Origin: Candidatus Edwardsbacteria bacterium
Lineage (GTDB): Bacteria; Edwardsbacteria; AC1; EtOH8
Assembly (NCBI GenBank): GCA_031082425.1
Contig: JAVHLB010000003.1
Coordinates: forward strand, 186,001 to 250,000
Reading direction: 5' to 3'
Length of the DNA stretch: 64,000 bases
Under the pieces are notes generated by a model, which saw only the letters and a program-made list of their open reading frames with translations, ran no database searches and was not told where the DNA came from. Of the stretch, positions 24,602-33,250 are shown piece after piece. The stretch's first letter is position 1. Each line of letters starts with the position of its first letter. Made by a program: the position numbers and the translations under genes.

Positions 24602-26830
24602 ATGAAGTTCAACTTTACCATAATAATTTCGATATTCATCGCCGTCAGTCTGGTGGTGCTGGGGTTTACCCTGGCTCAGGTCTACCAGGAAAGGCAGAGG
24701 TTGGATATTGAACTGGAACAAAGATCAAACCTGCTGGGTGAAGCTTTGTCTGAAAGTATATCCGATCAACTGTCCCAAGAAAATTATAAAAAAATCAGAC
24801 AGTTGGTGACCAAGTTCAATCAGAAACAAAGACTGCTTGGTTTGGCTATTTATAACGTCAAGGACAGCCTGGTGGGACTATCTCCCGGCATTGAAGCATA
24901 CCTGTCATTTACCCAGGATCCATTCAAGGTAGCACTGGATTCCGACAAAAGTTTCGGCCGGCAACACAAATTAGATTCCCTGCATTTTTATTTATACGCC
25001 ATGCCTATCCATGATGAGGACAAACTGGTCGGAGCCGCTGTAATATTGCAGAATATCGATTATGTACAAAAGAGGCTTGAAGATATCTGGAGAAATAATT
25101 TCATCCGATTGCTGGTTTTGGCTCTGGCGGTTGCTTCTGTGACCATGCTGGTGATCCGGTGGAGCATCTTCGCACCGATGACCCGGATGGTGGAATGGAT
25201 GCAGAACCTGAGGGAACAAAAGCCTTCAGCCGGGGCCGTGATGCCCTCCCAGGATTTCTTCTCCCCCCTGAGCCGGGAGGTGTCCCACATGGCCGAGAGT
25301 ATTCTGGAGGCCAGGGAGGCGGCCGAGCAGGAGGCCCGGCTCCGGGCCATGGGAGAATCGGTATGGACCCCGGAAAGGCTCAAGGAAGAGATGCGGACCC
25401 TGCTGGATGACAAGCAGCTGGTGGTGGTCTCCAACCGGGAGCCTTACATGCACAACCGGAACGGCAAGAGCATCGAATGGATAATGCCGGCCAGCGGGAT
25501 GGTCACCGCCATAGAGCCGATCCTAAAAGCCTGCGGGGGGACCTGGATAGCCTCCGGCACCGGAGATGCCGACCGGGATGTGGTAGATCAGGACGACAAG
25601 GTCCGGGTGCCGCCCGATGATCCCCGGTATAATTTGAAGAGGCTGTGGCTGTCCAAGGAGGAGGAGGAGGGATTTTATTACGGCTTTTCCAACGAGGGGC
25701 TGTGGCCCCTGTGTCATATCGCCCACACCCGTCCCATATTTCGCAAGGAGGACTGGCAGTACTACCAGCAGGTCAACCAGAAATTCGCCGATGCCGTGCT
25801 GGATGAGGTCGCAGGGCTGGAGGAGCCGCTGATCCTCATCCAGGACTACCATTTCGCCCTGCTGCCGCAGATGCTGAAATCTAAAAGACCCGATGCCCGG
25901 GTGGCCATCTTCTGGCACATCCCCTGGCCCAATCCCGAGTCCTTCGGGATCTGCCCCTGGCAGAGGGAGCTGCTGTACGGCATGCAGGGGGCCGACCTGA
26001 TAGGGTTTCATACCCAGTTCCACTGCAACAATTTTCTTGATACCATGGCCCGGGCCGTGGAATCCCAGATCAACTGGGATAATTTTACCGTCAGGGTGGG
26101 CGGACATACCACCCTGGTAAAACCCTTTCCCATCAGCATCGCCTTTACCCTGTTGGATATGGAACGGGTTCCAGAACATCAGGCCACCAAGGAGGACCTG
26201 TTCAAGGAACACGGCATCAAGGCCGAATTCATGGGGGTGGGCGTCGACCGGCTGGATTATACCAAGGGCCTGATGGAGAGGTTTTTGGCAGTGGAGAATT
26301 TTCTGGAGAGATGTCCCGAATATCAGGGTAAATTCACCTTCGTGGAGCTGGGGGCTCCCAGCCGGACCCATATCAAGCGTTATTCCGACCTGGTGTCCGA
26401 GGTGGAGAAGGAGATCGAGAGGATAAACTGGCGGTTCAAAGGCAAGGACTGGAAGCCGATCCTGTTCCTGAAGGAGCATCACAGCCACCAGCAGATCGCC
26501 CCCTATTACCAGGCGGCCGACCTGTGCATGGTCACCTCACTGCATGACGGCATGAACCTGGTGGCCAAGGAATTCATCGCCTCCCGCAGCGAAGGCGACG
26601 GGGTGCTGATCCTGAGCCGGTTCACCGGGGCGGTCCGGGAGATGAGGGATGCCCTGATAATCAACCCCTACGATATCGAACGCACCGCCGAGGCCATCAG
26701 GTATGCCCTGGAGATGCCGTCAGAGGAGAGGAGACAGAGGATGGGGAACATGCGCCAGCATCTGCTGAAGCATAACATCTACCTCTGGGCGGCCAGCCTG
26801 ATCAGAGAGCTCAGTGCAGTAAGAGTATAA
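24602..26830 (+). CDS. otsA: Membrane-anchored trehalose-6-phosphate synthase (GT20) with sensor-like N-terminus
   Basis: 742 residues, about 270 more than a plain OtsA. N-terminal TM helix (7-28), an extracytoplasmic region (about 29-165) like a small sensor domain, a second TM helix (about 167-187), a HAMP-like/helical linker (190-260), then a GT20 catalytic domain (272-742). The catalytic part shows VSNREPY, HIPWPNPESFG, VGVDRLDYTKGL and the donor-binding LHDGMNLVAKEF. It should make trehalose-6-phosphate from UDP- or ADP-glucose and glucose-6-phosphate. The usual GG after SNR...P is SG here. The sensor-like module suggests control by an external signal such as osmolarity. No ribosome site is evident. 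Confidence 0.85.
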   Translation: MKFNFTIIISIFIAVSLVVLGFTLAQVYQERQRLDIELEQRSNLLGEALSESISDQLSQENYKKIRQLVTKFNQKQRLLGLAIYNVKDSLVGLSPGIEAYLSFTQDPFKVALDSDKSFGRQHKLDSLHFYLYAMPIHDEDKLVGAAVILQNIDYVQKRLEDIWRNNFIRLLVLALAVASVTMLVIRWSIFAPMTRMVEWMQNLREQKPSAGAVMPSQDFFSPLSREVSHMAESILEAREAAEQEARLRAMGESVWTPERLKEEMRTLLDDKQLVVVSNREPYMHNRNGKSIEWIMPASGMVTAIEPILKACGGTWIASGTGDADRDVVDQDDKVRVPPDDPRYNLKRLWLSKEEEEGFYYGFSNEGLWPLCHIAHTRPIFRKEDWQYYQQVNQKFADAVLDEVAGLEEPLILIQDYHFALLPQMLKSKRPDARVAIFWHIPWPNPESFGICPWQRELLYGMQGADLIGFHTQFHCNNFLDTMARAVESQINWDNFTVRVGGHTTLVKPFPISIAFTLLDMERVPEHQATKEDLFKEHGIKAEFMGVGVDRLDYTKGLMERFLAVENFLERCPEYQGKFTFVELGAPSRTHIKRYSDLVSEVEKEIERINWRFKGKDWKPILFLKEHHSHQQIAPYYQAADLCMVTSLHDGMNLVAKEFIASRSEGDGVLILSRFTGAVREMRDALIINPYDIERTAEAIRYALEMPSEERRQRMGNMRQHLLKHNIYLWAASLIRELSAVRV

Positions 26831-26851
26831 TATTATTATTCAGGTGATGAT

Positions 26852-27688
26852 ATGCGAAACACGGCCCAAAGCCCCTTCATTTTCATGACCTCGTCCTCCC
26901 TGGTGACCATCACCGACCGCCGGGCTGGCAATATCAAAGAGCTGCTGGAGGGCATCCGCGAGGTCAGCGGGTCGTCCATCTACCACCACAGCCACCAGGT
27001 ATACCGCGAATGGCAGACCTTCGGACGTCCGCCCATCCACGATTTCGGATACTGGGTGGGTGAGGTGATCCGGGAAAAGGGGCTGGGGGAAAGGCTGGCG
27101 GCGGTGGACCCCACCCAGTACGACGACATCAGGAGTTTCCGAAACCGCCTGGCGGAAATAATTGAAGAGCATCTGGCCAGCGATCCCATAATAAACCAGG
27201 CCCCCCCGGGGAGCCAGTTCAATTTCTGCGAGTCAACTTCGGTGATCCTGGATACCGGCACCAAGGCCGGGAACCTGGATGAATTCATCCAGGCCCTGGG
27301 AATGATCACCCGACGCTCCCTGTATTACCACCTTTTCGAGGCCAGGATCAGGCTGCACCGTTTTGACAACGACTTTTCCATCTGGCTCAGGGAGCACCTG
27401 GAGGCCCCGGAAATAGCCGATGAGATCTCCAAGCTGGACATTTCGGTGTACAGCCTGGAGCAGATCAGGGGCCACCTGTTCATCATCCTGGGGAGACACC
27501 GGGGCGTGCCTCCCAGGGAGCTGGTGAAAAAAGTGGTCCAGCTGCCGGCCGAGATGATAGAACTGCTGATGGATACCATATCCTATCCGGCCCGCAGCCT
27601 TAACCGTTTTTTTGATGACCAGATAAAACTAAAGGACCTGCCCGATCTCCGGGCCAGAGGCAATAACCGAAAGGGAGGTGATAAGTGA
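26852..27688 (+). CDS. DUF5752-like protein in trehalose operon
   Basis: 278 residues, soluble. Two similar halves can be seen: IYHHSHQVYREWQTFG ... DFGYWVGEVI (about 48-75) and LYYHLFEARIRLHRFDN ... DFSIWLREHL (about 156-185), each followed by a helical segment, so it is an internal duplication. It resembles the uncharacterised DUF5752 family as I recall it. The position between the synthase and TreT-like genes suggests a role in glycosyltransferase regulation or trehalose metabolism. The ribosome site is AGGTGAT. Confidence 0.7.
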   Translation: MRNTAQSPFIFMTSSSLVTITDRRAGNIKELLEGIREVSGSSIYHHSHQVYREWQTFGRPPIHDFGYWVGEVIREKGLGERLAAVDPTQYDDIRSFRNRLAEIIEEHLASDPIINQAPPGSQFNFCESTSVILDTGTKAGNLDEFIQALGMITRRSLYYHLFEARIRLHRFDNDFSIWLREHLEAPEIADEISKLDISVYSLEQIRGHLFIILGRHRGVPPRELVKKVVQLPAEMIELLMDTISYPARSLNRFFDDQIKLKDLPDLRARGNNRKGGDK

Positions 27689-27689
27689 T

Positions 27690-28922
27690 ATGGCTTTAGC
27701 CAAACTGGACGATTATCGCCAGGTGGTGGGCGATCCCGAAATTGAGGAGATGCGTGCCATTGCCCGCCAGCTGAAGGGCGCCCGGATGAAACATATCAAC
27801 TCCACCTCGGTGGGCGGTGGAGTGGCGGAGATCCTGCACCGGATGGTGCCGCTGCTCAATGAGATGGGAATACTGGCCAGGTGGGAGGTGATCAAGGGAG
27901 GCGACGATTTTTTCAATATCACCAAGGCTTTTCATAATGCCCTCCACGGCAAAGCGGAAAATATAACATCGGAGATGCTGCGGGTCTTTGCGGATTACAA
28001 CCGTAAAAATGCCGAGGAGATGGACTTTTCGCAGGACGATTTTGTCTTCATTCACGATCCCCAGCCCATCTGCCTGATAGAGAAAAGGACCAAATCCAAG
28101 GCCCATTGGGTGTGGAGGTGCCATATCGATATTTCCACCCCCCAACCCGACCTGTGGCAGTTCCTTAAAAATTACGTTGAGCGGTATGAGGGAGCGGTCA
28201 TCTCGTCTCCCAGCTTTTCCCAGAGACTGTCGGTTCCCCAGTTTCTGATCCCGCCTTCCATCGATCCGCTGGCCGACAAGAATAAGGAATTGGAGCCGCG
28301 ATTCATCAATTCGGTATTCGAAAAATACGGTATTGACCGCCAGCGGCCGATCGTAACCCAGATCTCCAGGTTCGACCGCCTGAAGGACCCGGTGGGCCTG
28401 ATCAAAGCCTTTAAGATGGCCCACAAAAAACTGGACTGCCAGCTGGTGCTGGCCGGGGGCGGGGCCACCGACGATCCCGAGGGCCTGCTGGTGCTGGAGG
28501 AGGTCAAGGCCGAGGCCGAAGGCCGTCCGGACATCCATATTCTCCACCTGGCCCCGGGGGCCGACCTGGAGATCAACGCCTTGGTGAGGGGCTCCTCCAT
28601 CATCGTTCAGAATTCCATCAAGGAGGGCTTCGGCCTGACGGTTTCCGAGGCCCTGTGGAAGGGCAAGGCCATCATCAGCCGGCCGGTGGGGGGCATCACC
28701 CAGCAGGTGCTGCACGATGTCACCGGTCTGCTGGTCCATTCCACCGAGGGGCTTGCCTATTCCATCCGCTATCTGCTGGCCAATCCGGACTGGGCTGCGG
28801 CCCTGGGCAAGGCCGGCAAGGAGTTCGTCCGGGGCAATTTCCTGATCACCCGCCATCTGCGCCGTTATATGCTGGTGATGCTTTCCACCAGGTTCTCCGG
28901 GCAAAAGAAGATATACCTATGA
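27690..28922 (+). CDS. treT: TreT-like trehalose synthase, GT4 glycosyltransferase
   Basis: 410 residues from the ATG at 27690, which follows a near-perfect GGGAGGTGAT site (a GTG at 27678 overlaps that site). GT-B fold: N-terminal NSTSVGGGVAEILHRMVPLL and a C-terminal nucleotide-sugar domain with QISRFDRLKDPVG, the SIKEGFGLTVSEALWKG motif and the SRPVGGITQQV segment. It closely follows the trehalose glycosyltransferring synthase pattern (NDP-glucose plus glucose gives trehalose, usable in both directions). Its start lies 2 nt after the upstream stop; it overlaps the phosphatase gene by 4 nt. Confidence 0.85.
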   Translation: MALAKLDDYRQVVGDPEIEEMRAIARQLKGARMKHINSTSVGGGVAEILHRMVPLLNEMGILARWEVIKGGDDFFNITKAFHNALHGKAENITSEMLRVFADYNRKNAEEMDFSQDDFVFIHDPQPICLIEKRTKSKAHWVWRCHIDISTPQPDLWQFLKNYVERYEGAVISSPSFSQRLSVPQFLIPPSIDPLADKNKELEPRFINSVFEKYGIDRQRPIVTQISRFDRLKDPVGLIKAFKMAHKKLDCQLVLAGGGATDDPEGLLVLEEVKAEAEGRPDIHILHLAPGADLEINALVRGSSIIVQNSIKEGFGLTVSEALWKGKAIISRPVGGITQQVLHDVTGLLVHSTEGLAYSIRYLLANPDWAAALGKAGKEFVRGNFLITRHLRRYMLVMLSTRFSGQKKIYL

Positions 28923-29656
28923 TCCTGCTGATGCTGGATTTCGACGGGACCCTGGCCCCCATCCGCCCCCGCCCCGAAATGGCCAGGCTTCCGTCCGGCA
29001 CCCTTAAACTGCTTGACAGCCTGGGCCGGTCTTCTGATATAACACTGGCCATCATCAGCGGAAGGAAGCTGGCCGAGCTGAAAAAACTGGTGCCGGTCCG
29101 GGGCATGTATTATGCCGGATGTCACGGCCTGGAGATCAGCGGGCCGGGATTTAAATTCACCCATCCCCGGGCCAGGGCGGCCATCCCCCATCTGAAATCC
29201 CTGCTCAAAGATCTGAAGGGTTTGGAAAGCAAACTGCCAGGGGCCTTGATAGAGGACAAGGGGCTGTCGGTGGCCCTCCACTTCCGTAACGTGACCGGGG
29301 AATATATTCCTTCTATGAACGAACAGATCTCCGGGTTGCAAAAAAAATATCCCCGTCTGCTCTGCCAGCCGGGCCGGAAGGTCTATGATTTCAGGCCCAA
29401 TGTATCCTGGGACAAGGGGCGGGCCGTCAAACTGCTGGTGAAAAAACTTTATAATAAGAAGCCATTCCCAATTTATATCGGCGATGATACTACCGACGAG
29501 GACGCCTTCCGGGCATTGCGGGGGGTCGGCCTTACCTTGCTGGTGGAGAACCGGGAGAAACCCCAGGGCCGGACCGCAGCAGAATTCCGGCTGGCATCCC
29601 CGGCCAAAGTGCTGACATTTTTAAAATCCCTGATTCAATCGAAAGGACTTCCTTGA
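28919..29656 (+). CDS. otsB: Trehalose-6-phosphate phosphatase OtsB
   Basis: 245 residues from the ATG at 28919, which overlaps the treT stop (ATGA). HAD-superfamily phosphatase: motif I DFDGTLAPI at residues 7-15 with the nucleophile Asp7, motif II ISGRK, and the distal GDDTTDEDAF motif. It removes phosphate from trehalose-6-phosphate made by the membrane-anchored synthase encoded upstream. An upstream in-frame start inside treT can be dismissed. Together with the synthase this completes an OtsA/OtsB pathway next to a separate TreT route. Confidence 0.93.
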   Translation: MILLMLDFDGTLAPIRPRPEMARLPSGTLKLLDSLGRSSDITLAIISGRKLAELKKLVPVRGMYYAGCHGLEISGPGFKFTHPRARAAIPHLKSLLKDLKGLESKLPGALIEDKGLSVALHFRNVTGEYIPSMNEQISGLQKKYPRLLCQPGRKVYDFRPNVSWDKGRAVKLLVKKLYNKKPFPIYIGDDTTDEDAFRALRGVGLTLLVENREKPQGRTAAEFRLASPAKVLTFLKSLIQSKGLP

Positions 29657-31374
29657 TCGCCAAATTTAAAAAATATGCTCTTAGGGCTACCGAGCGTATT
29701 TCTCAGATAGGCCGCCCCACCAGGATACTGCTCTTGGGGGTCGGCTTGGGGATCATCACCGGTCTGACTGCGGTGGCCTTCCGCAGCCTGATCATCTTCT
29801 CCAACAGCCTGTTCTTTCCCCACGATCCGCATCAGATATTCCTGATCGGCCGGTGGTGGCGCTATCTGGCTTTCATGATACCGGCCATCGGAGGTCTGTT
29901 GGTGGGCGGCATTATGTACCTTTTCTTCCGCCAGGAGGAGCCGTTATCAGGAGTTCCCGAAGTGATGGCCGCAGTCTCGCTGAAAGGCGGCCTGCTCAAT
30001 CCCAGGATGGGCCTTAAGAGCCTGCTCTCTGCCATCACCATCGGCTCGGGCGGCTCGGCCGGTCCGGAGGGCCCGATAGTGGAGATCGGCTCCTCGCTGG
30101 GATCATATCTGGGGCAGAAACTGAAATTGACCGGCAATGAATTGAGGCTGATGGCGGGATGCGGAGCCGCTGCCGGAATTGCCGCGGTCTTCGGGGCGCC
30201 TCTGGGCGGGGTGTTCTTCGCTCTGGAGATCATCCTGGGCGAATTCGCCATCAATACCTTTGCACCGGTGGTGCTTTCGGCGGTGGCGGCCTCGGTCATC
30301 TCCCGTACCTTTTTGGGCGACCAGCCGGCCTTCCAGGTGACGGCGGTAACCTCGCTGGGCTCGCTCTATGACATCATCCCCTTTTTGGTCCTGGGCCTTT
30401 TATCCGGACTGATATCGGTGCTTTTCATCAATGTCCTCTACAAGGGGCAGTCCATGTTCGGCCGGTATAAATTCTCCTCCTGGCTGAAGCCGGCAGTGGG
30501 CGGTTTGATGGTGGGGGTGCTGGGCCTGGCTCTGCCCCAGGTCCTGGGCGAAGGGTATCATTCGGTAACCGCCATTTTGAATGGAAACATACTGTGGTGG
30601 ACCGCCCTGCTGCTGGTCTTTGCCAAAATACTGGCCACCTCATTGACCCTGGGCTCCGGCGCGCCAGGGGGGTCGTTTGCCCCGGCCGTTTTCATCGGGG
30701 CGATGCTGGGCGGGGCCTTCGGCCAGCTGCTGGCGATTTTGTTTCCCGGGTTCTTTGTTTATAATGCCTCCTTCGCCCTGGCCGGGGCCGCCGGGGTGGT
30801 GGCCGGGGCCCTAAACGCTCCGCTGACCGCCGGGCTTATCATCTTCGAGATCACCGGGACTTACAAGATAGTGCTGCCGGCCATGATCGTGGTGGCCATC
30901 TCGGCCATGATAACCAAGCGGATGAAGGGTTCTTCGGTCTACACCCAGGCCATGTTCAAGGCCGGACTGCCGGTGGACCAGCTGCGCCGCCACAGCCACC
31001 TTTCCTCGGCCACCTGCCGCCAGGCCATGAAAAGGGACATCCTGGCCATTCTGCCCCAGATGTCCCTGCATGACATCATCAAGGCCATCAGCCGGACCGA
31101 CCAGCTGATACTGCCGGTGATAGACGACAACAATAAGTATCTGGCCTCGGTCAACTGGTCGCAGCTCCGGCTGTTCCTGGAGGACGAGCAGACCGGCGGG
31201 CTGATTATCGCCCATGACGTGATGATAAAGGTCCCCCAGGTCAAGGCCGATGACAGCCTGTCGCTGGCCCTGATGCACCTGATCAAGAACGACATGCAGG
31301 AGATCCCGGTGGTGGAGGATGGTAAATTGGTGGGGCTGATAGGGAACAAGGAGATATTAAAAGGGGGGTTCTGA
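29653..31374 (+). CDS. ClC-family chloride transporter with CBS pair
   Basis: 573 residues; TTG start overlapping the otsB stop by 4 nt, so it belongs to the operon. ClC core of about 430 residues with GSGGSAGPEGP (131-141; the gating Glu139 is kept), GAPLGGVFFALE and GSGAPGGSFAPAVFIG, then two CBS domains (about 455-573). The position that aligns with the proton glutamate of ClC-ec1 (Glu203) is Ile in FALEII, suggesting that the protein may not couple Cl- and H+ in the ClC-ec1 way. A role in charge balance during osmotic adaptation fits the operon. Confidence 0.88.
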   Translation: MIAKFKKYALRATERISQIGRPTRILLLGVGLGIITGLTAVAFRSLIIFSNSLFFPHDPHQIFLIGRWWRYLAFMIPAIGGLLVGGIMYLFFRQEEPLSGVPEVMAAVSLKGGLLNPRMGLKSLLSAITIGSGGSAGPEGPIVEIGSSLGSYLGQKLKLTGNELRLMAGCGAAAGIAAVFGAPLGGVFFALEIILGEFAINTFAPVVLSAVAASVISRTFLGDQPAFQVTAVTSLGSLYDIIPFLVLGLLSGLISVLFINVLYKGQSMFGRYKFSSWLKPAVGGLMVGVLGLALPQVLGEGYHSVTAILNGNILWWTALLLVFAKILATSLTLGSGAPGGSFAPAVFIGAMLGGAFGQLLAILFPGFFVYNASFALAGAAGVVAGALNAPLTAGLIIFEITGTYKIVLPAMIVVAISAMITKRMKGSSVYTQAMFKAGLPVDQLRRHSHLSSATCRQAMKRDILAILPQMSLHDIIKAISRTDQLILPVIDDNNKYLASVNWSQLRLFLEDEQTGGLIIAHDVMIKVPQVKADDSLSLALMHLIKNDMQEIPVVEDGKLVGLIGNKEILKGGF

Positions 31375-31394
31375 TATCTTTTAATGAGCAATTA

Positions 31395-31419
31395 ACCGCC
31401 GATCCCGGCGGTTTTTTTT
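31395..31419 (+). terminator. Intrinsic terminator of the trehalose-ClC operon
   Basis: A 6-bp stem ACCGCC / GGCGGT (31395-31400 with 31407-31412) followed by TTTTTTT. Confidence 0.85.
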
Positions 31420-31420
31420 A

Positions 31421-31449
31421 TTGCATTTGTCTACGCCGGATGCTATCCT
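31421..31449 (+). promoter_or_regulatory. Promoter predicting a leaderless ygiQ transcript
   Basis: TTGCAT (31421-31426), 17 bp, TATCCT (31444-31449). The ATG at 31457 is 7 nt after the -10 box, with no ribosome site. Confidence 0.5.
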
Positions 31450-31456
31450 TACAGCT

Positions 31457-33244
31457 ATGAATTATCTGCCCATGACAAGATCGGAGATGGACTCCCTGGG
31501 CTGGGAACAGTGCGATATCATCCTGGTCTCCGGAGATGCCTATATGGACCACTCCTCATTCGGCCCGGCGGTGATCGGCCGGGTGCTGGAATCTCAGGGC
31601 TTCAAGGTGGGCATCATTGCCCAGCCCGACTGGCATTCCACCGCCGACATCCTCCGCCTGGGCAAGCCCCGGCTGTTCTTCGGGGTCACCTCCGGCAACA
31701 TCGACAGCATGCTCCATCATTACACCGCCAACAAGAAACTGCGCCACGACGATCCCTATTCCCCCGGAGGCCGCCACGGCCTGCGGCCCAACCGGGCGGT
31801 CATAGTCTACTCCAACCTGATCCGCCAGGCCTACAAGGATGTCCCGATCGTTTTAGGCGGGATAGAGTCCTCCCTGCGCCGTTTGGCACACTATGACTAC
31901 TGGGATGATGCGGTGCGGCGATCGATCCTGTTCGACGCCAAGGCCGACCTGCTGGTCTACGGGATGGGGGAGAGAGCGGTGGGCAGGATAGCTCAACTGC
32001 TGAATGCAGAATGCAGAATGCAAAATGCAGAATTACAAAGCATACCCGGAACGGCGGCTATTTGCCGAAGTTCGGAGCTTCCGAAGTTCGGAACTTTGGA
32101 ATATGCCGAGCTGCCATCGTTTGAGGAAGTGTCAAGTTCAAAGGAAGCGTTCAACCAGGCTTTTGTCATTGCCTCCCACGAGGCCAATCCGTATTTCGGC
32201 AAAAGGCTGCTGCAAAAGCACGGGGACCGGTACCTGCTGGTCAATCCCCCGGCCCTGCCGATGAACTCCGAAGAACTGGATGCCGTATATGCCTTGCCGT
32301 TCCAACGCCGGGTCCATCCGTCCTACACCGAGCCCATACCGGCATTTGAAACCGTCAAATGGTCAGTAACTTCCCATCGCGGTTGTTATGGTGGCTGCAG
32401 TTTCTGTACTTTGTTCTTTCACCAGGGGCCTATCATTCAATCGCGCAGTATTGAATCAATTATAAATGAAGCCGAACTGCTGGCCAGAGACCCAAAATTC
32501 AAAGGGGTCATCAGCGACATCGGCGGGCCCACCGCCAACATGTACGGCACCGGGTGCAAAGTCAGTGGCCGGGAGAAATTCTGCCGGAAGCCCAGCTGTC
32601 TGGCGCCACAATTGTGCGAAAATTTAAAACCGGGCCAGCATGCCAGCGTCAAGCTGTGGCACCAAGCATTGAAGGTGCCGGGGGTCAGAAATATTTTCAT
32701 AGCCTCGGGAGTGCGGTACGACCTGGCACTGCACGATCACAAATATCTCAGGGAACTGGTGCAAAAGCACACCGGGGGGCATCTCAAGGTCGCCCCCGAG
32801 CATTGCTCGGCCCTGGTGCTTAAGCAGATGAACAAACCGGGGATAAAAGTTTTCCTTGAGTTTCTGGATATCTTCCGCCATTTAAGTAAAAAGGAACAAT
32901 ACCTGGTGCCGTATCTTATCTCCAGCCATCCCGGCTGCCGGCTGGAGGACATGCTGGAGCTGAAGCGCTTCCTTAAGAAGCACGGCCTAGCCGTGGAGCA
33001 GGTCCAGGATTTTATCCCCCTGCCCATGACGACCTCGGCCGCCATGTACCATACTGGTAAAAATCCCTATACCGGTGAAGACCTTTTCGTCGAGCGGACT
33101 GCGGCCGGGAAGCTGAAACAGAGATATGCGCTGGAGGCGGGCCGGGGCGACCAGTGGGAAGATGGAGGCCGATCAGCAACCGGGAAAATGCTGACCGATA
33201 GATCAGGTCAGATCGGGAATAAACGCAAACATATTAAAAGGTAG
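31457..33244 (+). CDS. ygiQ: YgiQ-family radical SAM protein
   Basis: 595 residues from the ATG at 31457. YgiQ-type radical SAM protein: N-terminal domain with GDAYMDHSSFGPAVIGRVLE and the GGIESSLRR segment, then the radical SAM cluster CYGGCSFCTLFFHQG (C-x3-C-x2-C, binding 4Fe-4S and S-adenosylmethionine) near residues 310-325. The reaction is unknown in the family. Between about residues 180 and 215, in the usual IRGT region, the gene carries a five-unit heptamer array and a 16-bp tandem duplication read in frame (RMQNAELQ and RSSELPKFG segments), not expected in the family. The C-terminal tail is Gly/Arg-rich. Confidence 0.9.
   Translation: MNYLPMTRSEMDSLGWEQCDIILVSGDAYMDHSSFGPAVIGRVLESQGFKVGIIAQPDWHSTADILRLGKPRLFFGVTSGNIDSMLHHYTANKKLRHDDPYSPGGRHGLRPNRAVIVYSNLIRQAYKDVPIVLGGIESSLRRLAHYDYWDDAVRRSILFDAKADLLVYGMGERAVGRIAQLLNAECRMQNAELQSIPGTAAICRSSELPKFGTLEYAELPSFEEVSSSKEAFNQAFVIASHEANPYFGKRLLQKHGDRYLLVNPPALPMNSEELDAVYALPFQRRVHPSYTEPIPAFETVKWSVTSHRGCYGGCSFCTLFFHQGPIIQSRSIESIINEAELLARDPKFKGVISDIGGPTANMYGTGCKVSGREKFCRKPSCLAPQLCENLKPGQHASVKLWHQALKVPGVRNIFIASGVRYDLALHDHKYLRELVQKHTGGHLKVAPEHCSALVLKQMNKPGIKVFLEFLDIFRHLSKKEQYLVPYLISSHPGCRLEDMLELKRFLKKHGLAVEQVQDFIPLPMTTSAAMYHTGKNPYTGEDLFVERTAAGKLKQRYALEAGRGDQWEDGGRSATGKMLTDRSGQIGNKRKHIKR
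32003..32037. repeat. Heptamer array inside ygiQ, five units (35 nt)
   Basis: AATGCAG, AATGCAG, AATGCAA, AATGCAG, AATTACA in tandem, translated in frame as part of the YgiQ protein. Confidence 0.8.
32065..32096. repeat. Two 16-bp tandem units inside ygiQ
   Basis: CCGAAGTTCGGAGCTT and CCGAAGTTCGGAACTT lie side by side 27 nt after the heptamer array. Each unit contains a dyad (TCCGAA.TTCGGA), so the pair can also fold as a hairpin. Confidence 0.75.
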
Positions 33245-33250
33245 TATCTG

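Noticed and set aside
27696..28904. 402-codon minus-strand frame across treT
   Set aside because: Same reason: a shadow of the treT-like coding sequence without recognisable motifs.
28655..28918. N-terminal extension of OtsB inside treT
   Set aside because: The extension is a frame-shifted reading of treT; the ATG at 28919 overlaps the treT stop and starts right before the HAD motif.
32003..32037. Frameshift or pseudogene in ygiQ
   Set aside because: The frame stays open through the repeats and both halves of the protein are intact, so it is an in-frame insertion.
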